A DNA stretch of 64,000 nucleotides. It comes from Levilactobacillus yonginensis (GTDB taxonomy: Bacteria; Bacillota; Bacilli; Lactobacillales; Lactobacillaceae). Below the pieces are notes generated by a model. The model was given only the letters and a program-made list of their open reading frames with translations, had not been told where the DNA came from and did not search any database. The stretch covers positions 1 to 64,000 of the forward strand of contig NZ_RHNO01000012.1 of assembly GCF_003946265.1 (NCBI RefSeq), written 5' to 3'. A program made the position numbers and the translations under genes. Shown piece by piece: positions 27,257 to 35,970 of the stretch (the first letter of the stretch is position 1; every line of letters starts with the position of its first letter).

Positions 27257-28354
27257 ATGAAATTTGAGATTATTGTTAGCTTGTTTGCTACCATGATTAT
27301 CTCCGCGGTCCTAACCCCGTTTGTACGCCGCTTTGCGTTTCAAATTGGTGCGGTGGATAAACCGAATCAGCGCCGGGTCAACAAGGTTCCCATGCCGACG
27401 TTGGGCGGCCTAGCTATCTTTATTGCGTTTACTTTTTCAACGATGTTTTTATTGCGAGATCAAATGCCAACACAACAGCTGTGGGGGCTGTTCGGTGGCG
27501 AATGCATCATCGTCGCTGGTGGGATGATCGACGATGTCTTCGAACTGAAACCACGACAAAAGGTGATGTTTCAGCTGTTAGCGGCCATTGAAGTTTACTT
27601 CGTGGCGGGTATCCGGATGCGGTATCTAACGTTACCATTTGTGGGTGCTTGGCACTTTGGCTGGTTATCGTTGCCCATTACGTTGTTGTGGATCGTTGCC
27701 ATCGTTAATGCCATCAACCTGATCGATGGGTTAGATGGGTTGGCAACGGGGGTCTCGATCATTGCGTTAACGACGACTGGGATTACCGGGCTGTTCTTCT
27801 TGAACGTCGCGAATACCTGGGTGGCAATCATGATTTTTGCGCTAGTTGCTGCTATGGTGGGTTTCCTGCCTTACAACTTTTTCCCAGCCCGTATTTACTT
27901 GGGGGACACAGGGGCGCAGTTCATTGGATTTATGATTGCCTGCTTCTCCCTGTATGGTTTGAAAAACGTGACCTTCATTTCCGTGATCATTCCGGTGATC
28001 ATTCTGGGTGTTCCCATCACGGATACGGTGTACGCCATGATTCGCCGGATTTTGAATCGGCAACCCATTTCTCACGCGGATAAGCACCATTTGCATCACC
28101 GCTTGATGCAATTGGGATTGACGCACCGTCAGACGGTTTTGGTAATTTACGGGATTGCGTTAATTTTCTCGTTCATTTCACTGTTGTACCCGTTGTCCAC
28201 AATTTGGGGGTCGGTCCTGTTGACCATCGCAATTCTGATTGGCTTGGAGCTATTCGTTGAAGCCATCGGACTAGTGGGGTCGGACCGACAGCCACTCTTA
28301 CACTGGATCAACCGAGTCGTTAAGAAGTTAACGTCGAAGAATTCGGAAAGATAG
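27257..28354 (+). CDS. tagO: Undecaprenyl-phosphate GlcNAc-1-phosphate transferase
   Basis: Starts wall teichoic acid (and related polysaccharide) synthesis by attaching GlcNAc-1-P to the lipid carrier. It is of the MraY/WecA superfamily, 365 residues with about 11 membrane segments. Catalytic markers are the Asp-Asp pair at about 91-93 (GGMIDDVFELKPRQK), NAINLIDGLDGLATG at 151 on, the LGDTGAQF loop and the HADKHHLHHRL histidine motif. It is a single gene under its own promoter. A second copy of the 111-nt repeat begins 10 bases after its stop. Confidence 0.92.
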   Translation: MKFEIIVSLFATMIISAVLTPFVRRFAFQIGAVDKPNQRRVNKVPMPTLGGLAIFIAFTFSTMFLLRDQMPTQQLWGLFGGECIIVAGGMIDDVFELKPRQKVMFQLLAAIEVYFVAGIRMRYLTLPFVGAWHFGWLSLPITLLWIVAIVNAINLIDGLDGLATGVSIIALTTTGITGLFFLNVANTWVAIMIFALVAAMVGFLPYNFFPARIYLGDTGAQFIGFMIACFSLYGLKNVTFISVIIPVIILGVPITDTVYAMIRRILNRQPISHADKHHLHHRLMQLGLTHRQTVLVIYGIALIFSFISLLYPLSTIWGSVLLTIAILIGLELFVEAIGLVGSDRQPLLHWINRVVKKLTSKNSER

Positions 28355-28363
28355 GGATAAAGA

Positions 28364-28474
28364 GTGGGCCTAAAGGCGGTTAGCTGGCGAGCATTAACGG
28401 TGATAACCGAAAAATCCCGGTCCTGGATTATTTGGTTATCAGTGTTAAGCGGAGTCAGCTGCCTTTGGGCGCAC
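28364..28474 (-). repeat. 111-nt structured palindromic repeat, copy 2
   Basis: The same length as copy 1 and alignable to it in reverse complement without gaps. Outer arms 28364-28377 and 28461-28474 pair at 12 of 14 positions. Conserved blocks are AGGCAGCTG, TCCGCTTAAC, CCGGGATT, GTTAATGCTC and CCAGCTAA. The inner stem reads TGATAACC/GGTTATCA instead of CGTAAAAA/TTTTTACG, so pairing is kept while sequence changes. Like copy 1 it begins within 25 bases of a stop codon, here tagO. Confidence 0.85.
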
Positions 28475-28503
28475 GTTTCCACCACATAAAAATTCGCCAA
28501 CAC

Positions 28504-28539
28504 AAAAGGAGCCAGGGGAAAAATCCCCTGGCTCCTTTT
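28504..28539. terminator. Bidirectional terminator between tagO and yvyE
   Basis: A perfect 16-bp stem (28504-28519 with 28524-28539) with an AAAA loop. AAAA/TTTT ends make it work for both convergent genes. Confidence 0.88.
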
Positions 28540-28580
28540 ACGTGGAGTCGCATATTAATACCGCTAGCGTTCAGGTAAGC

Positions 28581-29243
28581 TTAGTCGATCGAACGGCTAC
28601 TGGCGTTGATTTCGACAGGCACTTCATTGTAAGCGATGTCGCCCAGTTCAACGGTTAGGCGGTCACTTAACAGATTAGTGATCGCGGTTTGCGTGGCGGT
28701 CACGGCGTCCAAATCAACGGCAATGGTGACCGCGACCGCAGACGTGTACGCGGTGTCCAAAATACTGATCTGATTTTCAGTCAGGTAGTGGTTAAGGCGG
28801 TCGTAGTTGGGATAGTCCACGGTAATCGTCATGGCTTGCTGCCGGACGAGTTTGACGACGCCGACTGCTTCAATTCCAGTAGAGGTGGCGTTGCTGTAAG
28901 CCCGAATCAGGCCCCCGGCCCCCAGCTTGATGCCGCCAAAGTAACGGGTGACCACACCAATGACGTTGTGCAGGTGGTTACGTTGGAGCACCGTGAGAAT
29001 GGGAACACCGGCGGTACCGGATGGTTCGCCGTTGTCGCTTTCTCGTTGAATTTCATCGTGTTCACCGACCATGTAGGCCCAACAATGATGGGTGGCTTTC
29101 GGTTCTCGCGCGGTTACCGCAGCAATGAATGCTTTAGCTTCATCTTCGCTGGATACACGACCGAGGTCGGCAATGAACCGTGATTTTTTAATTTCGAGTT
29201 CGTGATTGCCACTTGCTTGAATGGTTAAGTAGTCAGTTTCCAT
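28581..29243 (-). CDS. yvyE: IMPACT/YigZ family protein
   Basis: A two-domain cytoplasmic protein of the IMPACT family. The N-terminal RNase-S5-like domain carries KSRFIADLGRV, ATHHCWAYMVG, SDNGEPSGTAGVPIL and NVIGVVTRYFGGIKLGAGGLIRAYSNAT. A smaller ferredoxin-like domain follows. At 220 residues it is the bacterial length. The bacterial role is not firmly known; the eukaryotic relative controls translation. The ATG start has AAAGGTG. It is transcribed away from comFA. Confidence 0.92.
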   Translation of the reverse strand: METDYLTIQASGNHELEIKKSRFIADLGRVSSEDEAKAFIAAVTAREPKATHHCWAYMVGEHDEIQRESDNGEPSGTAGVPILTVLQRNHLHNVIGVVTRYFGGIKLGAGGLIRAYSNATSTGIEAVGVVKLVRQQAMTITVDYPNYDRLNHYLTENQISILDTAYTSAVAVTIAVDLDAVTATQTAITNLLSDRLTVELGDIAYNEVPVEINASSRSID

Positions 29244-29338
29244 TGGCAGACACCTTTCTTCTAAAATAAAGTTAGTTTAAAAAAATAGCGGCTCCCTTCA
29301 CGTAGTTAATCAGTAAAGGCAGGAAGGGAGAGCTTTTC

Positions 29339-30652
29339 TTGGATAATGATGAACAATTCTTTGGGCGGTGGGTCCCGTCTTCAAGACCCCCTTTGGAACC
29401 GTTGGCAAACCGTGAGGCAATTGAGCAGAGCCGCGGTTCAGCGCAGTGTACCCGCTGTGGGCACAGGCTAACTGTAGCTGATCAGCTGCCGAACGGGGCA
29501 CTGTATTGTCGGCAGTGCTTACAATTGGGTCGTTTGACCACGCACCATAAATTATACACTATTCCGGAACCCAATCAGTTTCCGATGATGACGGAATCGC
29601 CATTGACCTGGTCAGGGCAGCTTAAGCCACAACAGGTGGTGGCTGCAACAGCGATACGTGAATTAGTGGCAACTAAGCGGAATCAGTTATTGTGGGCGGT
29701 CACCGGCGCTGGTAAGACGGAAATCCTGTATCCGGCACTAGCTTGGGCGTTACAGCAAGGCTGGCGGGTCGCCTGGGCATCGCCACGGGTGGATGTTTGT
29801 TTAGAACTGGCGCCGCGGTTAGCCCGGGCCTTTGCTGGGGTGCCACAAGCGGTCTTACATGGGAAACAGGAACATTCTTATACCTACCGGCAGCTGACAA
29901 TTTGTACCACGCACCAGCTTTTGCGGTTTCAGGCCGCCTTTGATTGGCTGATTGTGGATGAAGTCGATGCTTTTCCGCTGACCACAAGTCCAATGCTACA
30001 ACGTGCTGTGAAACAAGCTCAGAAGCCTAGCGGGAGTCATATTTTTTTGACGGCAACGCCGGGTCCTCATCTACAAAAGTTAGTCGCACAACGAAAAATA
30101 GCCGTGACCTACGTGCCCTTACGCTATCACGGCTACTTGCTCCCACAGATGAAGGTTCATCTGTGCTGGCAGTGGCGACAGCGTTTGCTGAAGGGACAGC
30201 TACCTGGCCAACTCGTTCGTCAATTACGTGAGTATCAGCGGACGGGACAGCGTTTTCTCCTCTTTGTTCCCCATATCGCGGATTTGCCACCAATTGCAGC
30301 AGCCTTGGATCAGGCAGGGGTCGTTGGTGGGGTGACGGTCCACGCTGCTGATGCCGAGCGAGCTGAAAAGGTTCAGGCGATGCGTGATGGTCGTTGTCAG
30401 TTTTTGGTGACGACCACCATTCTTGAACGAGGGGTGACGTTTCCCAACGTGGCCGTGGTTATTTTGGGTGGGGATGATGCCGTCTTTTCAACGGCAGCCT
30501 TAGTCCAAATTGCTGGTCGAGCTGGCCGCCACGCTGCGCATCCACGGGGTGAAGTGACGTGTTATTGTCAGAGCCAGTCACGAACGATTCAGCAGGCACG
30601 TGCCATGATCAACCATTTGAATCGGCAGGGACGTCAGCAGGGTGGTCAGTGA
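29339..30652 (+). CDS. comFA: Competence DNA translocase ComFA
   Basis: A membrane-associated DEAD-like ATPase that helps drive transforming DNA into the cell. A four-cysteine zinc finger (Cys37, 40, 57 and 60) precedes a helicase core with Walker A TGAGKT (122-127), DEVD near residue 204, FLTATPG and the C-terminal LVQIAGRAGR motif. At 437 residues it is normal. The start is TTG with AGGAAGGGAG 8 bases before. It overlaps comFC by one base, the usual comF operon. Confidence 0.94.
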   Translation: MDNDEQFFGRWVPSSRPPLEPLANREAIEQSRGSAQCTRCGHRLTVADQLPNGALYCRQCLQLGRLTTHHKLYTIPEPNQFPMMTESPLTWSGQLKPQQVVAATAIRELVATKRNQLLWAVTGAGKTEILYPALAWALQQGWRVAWASPRVDVCLELAPRLARAFAGVPQAVLHGKQEHSYTYRQLTICTTHQLLRFQAAFDWLIVDEVDAFPLTTSPMLQRAVKQAQKPSGSHIFLTATPGPHLQKLVAQRKIAVTYVPLRYHGYLLPQMKVHLCWQWRQRLLKGQLPGQLVRQLREYQRTGQRFLLFVPHIADLPPIAAALDQAGVVGGVTVHAADAERAEKVQAMRDGRCQFLVTTTILERGVTFPNVAVVILGGDDAVFSTAALVQIAGRAGRHAAHPRGEVTCYCQSQSRTIQQARAMINHLNRQGRQQGGQ

Positions 30653-31326
30653 TGCCGTTGTGTGTATGGTGTAATCGTGCTATTTCCCAGACGGTGACTC
30701 TTACGCAACTACTCAGTTGGGGACAATTTCCAGTCCAGGAGGTTTGCGAAGCTTGTCAGGAACGACTAACGCGCATCACGGGTAGTTGTTGTCCACAATG
30801 CGGTCGTCAGCAGCGTGCTGCCACTATTTGTCATGACTGTGAACGTTGGCACGATGGGGTAGTCAATCGGGCACTATTTCAGTACGATGCTGGTTTCAAG
30901 GCGTACATGCAACAGTACAAGTTTCAGGGAGACTATGCGTTACGAGTCGTGGTGCAAGCGGCGTTAGCTCAAGCTTTACAGCGAACGACTTATGACGTGT
31001 TGGTTCCGGTTCCAGTGGATGCAGCAACCCGGCAGGACCGCGGATTCAATCAAGTGACGGGGTGGCTGACCGGCCAACCCTTTTTTCAGGTACTGGAAGT
31101 GGTTGCCGACCATAAAGAACGTCCCCAGTCTGCCAAGACGCGAGCCGAACGATTGGTTACACCACAACCGTTTTCATTAGCTCCGAATGCGTGCAAGTTG
31201 CTGCATCAACGACGTGTTTTGCTCCTAGATGACGTCTACACAACAGGACGGACAATTCGGCATGCCATTGATCAAATTAATTTGAGCGGAGCGAAAGCGG
31301 TTACTAGCTTGACTTTAGCGCGTTAA
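30652..31326 (+). CDS. comFC: Competence protein ComFC (phosphoribosyltransferase fold)
   Basis: Needed for DNA uptake together with ComFA; the biochemical role is unsettled. N-terminal zinc-ribbon-like cysteines (CVWC, CEAC, CCPQCG, CHDC) precede a PRTase domain with RRVLLLDDVYTTGRTI. The frame is open further upstream inside comFA, but the ATG that overlaps the comFA stop (TGATG) is the logical start, giving 224 residues. Presence of intact comFA and comFC suggests retained natural competence machinery. Confidence 0.93.
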   Translation: MPLCVWCNRAISQTVTLTQLLSWGQFPVQEVCEACQERLTRITGSCCPQCGRQQRAATICHDCERWHDGVVNRALFQYDAGFKAYMQQYKFQGDYALRVVVQAALAQALQRTTYDVLVPVPVDAATRQDRGFNQVTGWLTGQPFFQVLEVVADHKERPQSAKTRAERLVTPQPFSLAPNACKLLHQRRVLLLDDVYTTGRTIRHAIDQINLSGAKAVTSLTLAR

Positions 31327-31351
31327 ATTGTGATTAATTTACTTAGATTAA

Positions 31352-31380
31352 TTGTTTATGAGAGGGCTTTCTATTATAAT
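31352..31380 (+). promoter_or_regulatory. Promoter of hpf
   Basis: TTGTTT (31352-31357), a 17-base spacer and a perfect TATAAT (31375-31380). Confidence 0.8.
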
Positions 31381-31392
31381 AAATGTAAGCAA

Positions 31393-31447
31393 AGCATATT
31401 AGAAGAGTGGTCCTTCTAATGCTAAGCAAGCCAAGTATCTCTTGGCT
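31393..31447 (+). promoter_or_regulatory. Two-hairpin leader of hpf
   Basis: Hairpin one is AGCATATTAGAAG with CTTCTAATGCT (31393-31423, two-base bulge). Hairpin two is AGCCAAG with CTTGGCT (31429-31447). The second ends about 3 bases before the GAAGGGAG ribosome binding site, so folding could affect translation or mRNA stability. Confidence 0.55.
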
Positions 31448-31464
31448 GAAGGGAGAGAAGTTTT

Positions 31465-32019
31465 ATGCTCACATTTAATATTCGTGGTGAAAACATCGAA
31501 GTTACTGACGCAATACGGGATTACGTTGAAAAGCGTATCAGCAAGTTGGAGAAATATTTCGACAACAACGTTGAGGCAATTGCGCATATCAACCTGAAGG
31601 TCTACCAAAATAAGACAGCGAAGGTTGAAGTAACAATCCCACTCCCATACTTGACATTACGGGCAGAGGAAACCTCTCCGGACTTATATGCAAGTGTTGA
31701 CCTGGTTACGGACAAGTTGGAACGTCAGATCCGCAAGTACAAGACTAAGGTTAACCGTAAGTCCCGGGAAAAAGGTTACAAAAACCTCGACTTCTCAGCT
31801 GAAACGCCAGACGCCGATTCCGACGATAATGGTGAGTTAGAAGTTGTCCGGACCAAGCGGGTTTCTTTGAAGCCGATGGATAATGAAGAGGCCGTTCTGC
31901 AAATGGACATGTTAGGTCACGACTTCTTTATCTACGAAGATGCTGAAACCAATGGTATTAGCATCGTCTACCGCCGGAATGACGGTCGGTACGGTTTGAT
32001 TGAAGCCGACGACGAGTAA
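31465..32019 (+). CDS. hpf: Ribosome hibernation promoting factor, long form
   Basis: Dimerises 70S ribosomes into inactive 100S particles under stress or in stationary phase. An N-terminal S30AE domain (about 1-100; FNIRGENIEVTDAIRDYVEKRISKLEKYF) is joined by a charged linker to the C-terminal dimerisation domain (VSLKPMDNEEAVLQMDMLGHDFFIYEDAETN). At 184 residues it is the long HPF of Firmicutes, so no separate Rmf is needed. It lies immediately before secA, as in Bacillus. Confidence 0.96.
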   Translation: MLTFNIRGENIEVTDAIRDYVEKRISKLEKYFDNNVEAIAHINLKVYQNKTAKVEVTIPLPYLTLRAEETSPDLYASVDLVTDKLERQIRKYKTKVNRKSREKGYKNLDFSAETPDADSDDNGELEVVRTKRVSLKPMDNEEAVLQMDMLGHDFFIYEDAETNGISIVYRRNDGRYGLIEADDE

Positions 32020-32032
32020 TGTTAAATCAACT

Positions 32033-32066
32033 AACGAAGCACTGCGAGCTTGCAGTGCTTTTTTAG
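32033..32066 (+). terminator. Terminator of hpf
   Basis: AAGCACTGC pairs with GCAGTGCTT, with flanking CTAA/TTAG also able to pair, and a T-run. Confidence 0.85.
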
Positions 32067-32218
32067 TTATAATTCGAAGAAGAAAGCGGTTACCCTTGCG
32101 TTGACCACGTCTTAAAGTTTCATCTTGGGTTGGTTAGTGGTAAAATGTAGGTTGATTTATTGTAAATAAATGGGTAACTTTAAATAGACTTATTAAATGT
32201 ACTGAAGGGAATTCTCAC

Positions 32219-34582
32219 ATGCCAAATATTTTGAAACGATGGGTCGAAAGTGATCGCCGGACTTTACGACGCCTCAGTAAATTAGCGGACCAAGTTGGTT
32301 CTTACGCTGATGAATACGAACAACTTTCAGACGATGATCTGAAGGCGAAAACGCCAGAGTTCAAGCAGCGCTACCAAGACGGCGAAACTTTAGACGATTT
32401 ACTGCCTGAAGCCTTTGCTGCAATTCGTGAGGGCGCACGGCGGGTCCTCGGTCTCTATCCATTCCACGTGCAAATCATGGGGGGAATTGTGCTTCACGAA
32501 GGGAACATCTCCGAAATGAAGACCGGTGAAGGGAAAACCTTGACCGCCACGATGCCTGTCTACCTAAACGCCATTGCCGGCAAAGGGGTTCACGTTGTTA
32601 CGGTTAACGAATACTTATCCGCCCGTGATGCCACTGAAATGGGTGAACTGTATTCTTGGATGGGCTTAACGGTTGGCTTAAACTCCGCTGAAAAGTCACC
32701 GGAAGAGAAGCGTGAAGCCTACAATGCCGATATCACTTATTCGACCAACGGGGAAATCGGGTTCGATTACCTGCGTGATAACATGGTCGTCTACAAAGAA
32801 GACATGGTACAGCGTCCACTGAACTTCGCGATTGTCGATGAAGTTGACTCCATTTTGATCGATGAAGCACGGACGCCATTGATTATTTCTGGCCAATCCG
32901 AAGGCACGAGTGCCCTGTACCAACGGGTAGATCGCTTTGCTAAGACATTACATGAAAAAGATGACTTTAAGATCGACTTGGAATCTAAGACGGTTGCTTT
33001 AACCGATCAAGGGATTGAAAAAGCCGAAAAGTACTTCAACTTAAAGAACCTGTATGATACGGACAACACGGCCTTGACCCACCATTTGGATCAAGCGCTG
33101 CGGGCCAACTTTATCATGTTACGTGATAAAGATTACGTGGTTCAAGACGGTGAAGTTCTGATTGTTGACTCCTTTACTGGACGGGTTATGGACGGTCGTC
33201 GTTACTCAGACGGGTTGCACCAAGCCATTGAAGCCAAAGAAGGCGTTGAGATTCAGGAAGAAACCAAGACGATGGCCAACATCACCTACCAAAACTTATT
33301 CCGGATGTACAAAAAGCTTTCCGGGATGACTGGTACGGCGAAGACCGAAGCCGAAGAATTCCGGGAAATCTACAACATGGAAGTTGTTTCCGTGCCAACC
33401 AACAAACCAGTTGTCCGGGTCGACCAACCTGACTTGTTGTACCCAACCTTGGAATCTAAATTCGATGCCGTTATTCGGGAAATCAAGGACTTGCATGAAA
33501 AGGGCCAACCAATGTTGATTGGTACCGTAGCAGTTGAAACTTCCGAATATTTGTCCGAACGGTTGGATCAAGAAAAGATTCCTCACGTGGTCTTGAACGC
33601 CAAGAACCATGCGAAGGAAGCCGATATTATTCAAAACGCCGGTCAACGTGGTGCCGTTACGATTGCCACCAACATGGCTGGGCGGGGGACCGATATTAAA
33701 TTGGGACCCGGCGTTGTCGAAATTGGTGGGTTAGCCGTTATCGGGACTGAACGACATGAATCACGGCGGATCGATAACCAACTTCGTGGCCGTTCAGGTC
33801 GTCAAGGTGATCCTGGTATGACCCAGTTCTACCTGTCCTTGGAAGATGATTTGATGCGTCGGTTCGGTTCAGACCGGGTCAAGAGTTTCTTGGAACGGAT
33901 GAACGTTGACGGTGAAGATGCCGTTATCCGGAGCCGCATGATCACGAAGCAAGTTGAATCCGCCCAAAAGCGGGTTGAAGGGAATAACTACGATTCCCGG
34001 AAGAATGTGCTGCAATACGATGACGTGATGCGTCAACAACGGAACGTTATCTACGGCGAACGGAACCAGATCATTAACCAAGAAGAATCTCTCAAGTGGG
34101 TTCTGATGCCAATGATCAAGCGGACCGTTGATCGCGTGGTTGACTTGCATACGCAAGGCGACCAAGCAGATTGGGACTTAGATACGTTACTGGACTTTGG
34201 GATTTCCGCAATGGTTACGCCTGAAAAGATCAGTTTAGACGCTCTGAAGAACAAGACGGCGGACGAGATCAAGGAATTCTTTATGGGCTTGGCCAACGAC
34301 GTCTACGCCGAAAAGCAAAAACAACTTTACGATCCAGCACAAATGTTGGAATTTGAAAAGGTTGTGCTGTTGCGGGTCGTAGACTCTCACTGGACCGATC
34401 ATATCGATGCCATGGATCAATTGCGTCAATCAATTGGCTTGCGTGGATACGGGCAATTGAACCCATTAGTTGAATACCAACAAGATGGGTTCCGGATGTT
34501 TGAAGAAATGATTTCAAACATTGATTACGATACTACCCGGTTATTCATGAAGTCTGAAATTCGACAAAATATTACCCGGTAA
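32219..34582 (+). CDS. secA: Protein translocase ATPase SecA
   Basis: The motor of the Sec export pathway. Nucleotide-binding TGEGKT is at 102-107, the [19 protein letters not shown] segment follows, and [15 protein letters not shown] and [13 protein letters not shown] mark the second motor domain. At 787 residues it ends in a short tail without the Cys-rich zinc motif found in many SecAs, as is common in lactobacilli. It is the housekeeping SecA. I see no SecA2 here, which matters for the KxYKxGKxW remnant at the window start. Confidence 0.97.
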   Translation: MPNILKRWVESDRRTLRRLSKLADQVGSYADEYEQLSDDDLKAKTPEFKQRYQDGETLDDLLPEAFAAIREGARRVLGLYPFHVQIMGGIVLHEGNISEMKTGEGKTLTATMPVYLNAIAGKGVHVVTVNEYLSARDATEMGELYSWMGLTVGLNSAEKSPEEKREAYNADITYSTNGEIGFDYLRDNMVVYKEDMVQRPLNFAIVDEVDSILIDEARTPLIISGQSEGTSALYQRVDRFAKTLHEKDDFKIDLESKTVALTDQGIEKAEKYFNLKNLYDTDNTALTHHLDQALRANFIMLRDKDYVVQDGEVLIVDSFTGRVMDGRRYSDGLHQAIEAKEGVEIQEETKTMANITYQNLFRMYKKLSGMTGTAKTEAEEFREIYNMEVVSVPTNKPVVRVDQPDLLYPTLESKFDAVIREIKDLHEKGQPMLIGTVAVETSEYLSERLDQEKIPHVVLNAKNHAKEADIIQNAGQRGAVTIATNMAGRGTDIKLGPGVVEIGGLAVIGTERHESRRIDNQLRGRSGRQGDPGMTQFYLSLEDDLMRRFGSDRVKSFLERMNVDGEDAVIRSRMITKQVESAQKRVEGNNYDSRKNVLQYDDVMRQQRNVIYGERNQIINQEESLKWVLMPMIKRTVDRVVDLHTQGDQADWDLDTLLDFGISAMVTPEKISLDALKNKTADEIKEFFMGLANDVYAEKQKQLYDPAQMLEFEKVVLLRVVDSHWTDHIDAMDQLRQSIGLRGYGQLNPLVEYQQDGFRMFEEMISNIDYDTTRLFMKSEIRQNITR

Positions 34583-34592
34583 ACGGGAACGT

Positions 34593-34624
34593 GACGAGGC
34601 GGGAAGAGATTCCAGCCTCGTTTT
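34593..34624 (+). terminator. Terminator of secA
   Basis: CGAGGC and GGAA pair with TTCC and GCCTCG (34595-34620), followed by TTTTG. Confidence 0.75.
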
Positions 34625-34732
34625 GTCTTAACCGATGGGAATCGGTTATGGCATGAAAATGAATGTTGGCTTGTTTTGACCTAGGCAGGTCACCAAACCA
34701 ACTGAAAATAACTTTAAAGGAGCCAATGCACA

Positions 34733-35849
34733 ATGGAATTAAGCGATGCAAAACGTGAAATTGCGACCATGCGCAGTCAGTTAACCGGCTTTAGGGGGTC
34801 GCTTTGACTTTGATGCTTTAAATGAAAGCATTAGTGTCAATGAGTCCCAAATGGCTGAACCCAATTTTTGGGACGATGCACAGGCGGCACAACGATTGAT
34901 CGATGAGACCAATGAAATGAAGAAAAAGGTCGACGAATATCAGAATCTCGCTAACCAAATCGATGACCTCGAGGTGGCGCTGGAGCTACTCCAAGAGGAA
35001 CCAGATGCAGATATGCAGGCGGAGTTTGAACAGGACTTTGCGACGGCACAGAAGGCTCTCCAGCAGTATAGTCTCAACATGCTACTGAACCAGAAGTATG
35101 ACCGTAACAACGCGATCCTGGAAATTCATCCCGGGGCCGGGGGCACAGAATCTCAGGACTGGGGTGACATGCTCATGCGGATGTACACGCGTTGGGCGGA
35201 GCAACATGACTTTAAAGTCACGGTATTGGACTACCAGCCGGGCGACGTTGCTGGGTTAAGTAGTGCCACTTTGCTGATTGCTGGGCACAACGCCTACGGT
35301 TATCTGCGCTCTGAAAAGGGCGTTCATCGCTTGGTTCGTATCTCACCATTTGATTCAGCTGGGCGGCGTCACACATCGTTTGCTTCCGTTGACGTCCTGC
35401 CAGAATTGGATGATTCTGTGGATGTTGAAATCAATCCGGCAGACTTGAAGGTTGACGTTTACCGGGCATCCGGTGCCGGTGGACAACACGTCAACAAGAC
35501 GTCTTCCGCGGTTCGGATCACCCACTTGCCTACTGGAATCGTGACCCAAAGTCAGGCGCAACGGTCACAGCTTCAAAACCGCCAAACGGCAATGGGGATG
35601 TTGCGGGCTAAACTCTATGAACGGGAAGAGGAAAAGAAGGCCGAGGAAAAGGCCAAGCTTGAGGGCGACCAAATGGACATTGGTTGGGGCTCCCAAATTC
35701 GGTCATATGTTTTCCACCCGTATACCATGGTCAAAGACCACCGCACCAATTATGAAACAGGGAACGGGCAGGCCGTCATGGACGGGGACCTGGATCCTTT
35801 TATTGATGCTTTTCTACAGTGGCAATTGAGTCAGAAGAATCCGGATTAA
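34733..35849 (+). CDS. prfB: Peptide chain release factor 2 (programmed +1 frameshift)
   Basis: Recognises UAA and UGA stops. The gene is read in two frames: ATG at 34733 (AAAGGAG upstream), 24 codons, then an in-frame TGA at 34805-34807. A +1 shift at CTT TGA C moves into the long downstream frame, resuming with GAC at 34806. The merged product begins MELSDAKREIATMRSQ and is about 371 residues. The stop-recognition SPF tripeptide is in ISPFDSAGRRHTS and the catalytic GGQ in SGAGGQHVNK. Low RF2 favours the shift, so the gene senses its own product. Confidence 0.96.
34793..34808 (+). promoter_or_regulatory. RF2 autoregulatory frameshift site
   Basis: AGGGGG acts as an internal Shine-Dalgarno-like sequence three bases before the slippery CTT, followed by the TGA stop and C. 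The element has the standard layout. Confidence 0.95.
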
Positions 35850-35887
35850 TGATTTAGCAAAATCTGATTATTAAGATAATGGTTGCG

Positions 35888-35934
35888 CGGGTAACACGAA
35901 TGTCGTGTTGCCCGTTTTTGTTTCATGCTATACT
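35888..35934 (+). promoter_or_regulatory. prfB terminator followed by an extended -10 promoter
   Basis: CGGGTAACACG pairs with CGTGTTGCCCG (35888-35914; one wobble) and is followed by five Ts. TGC-TATACT (35926-35934) then forms an extended -10 for the next gene. Confidence 0.75.
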
Positions 35935-35970
35935 GGGGACAGCTATTTTTTCAGGAAGGATGTCGATTTC

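Noticed and set aside
28689-29183. 164-codon frame antisense to the IMPACT-family gene
   Set aside because: The minus-strand product has clear family motifs throughout, so this frame is a shadow.
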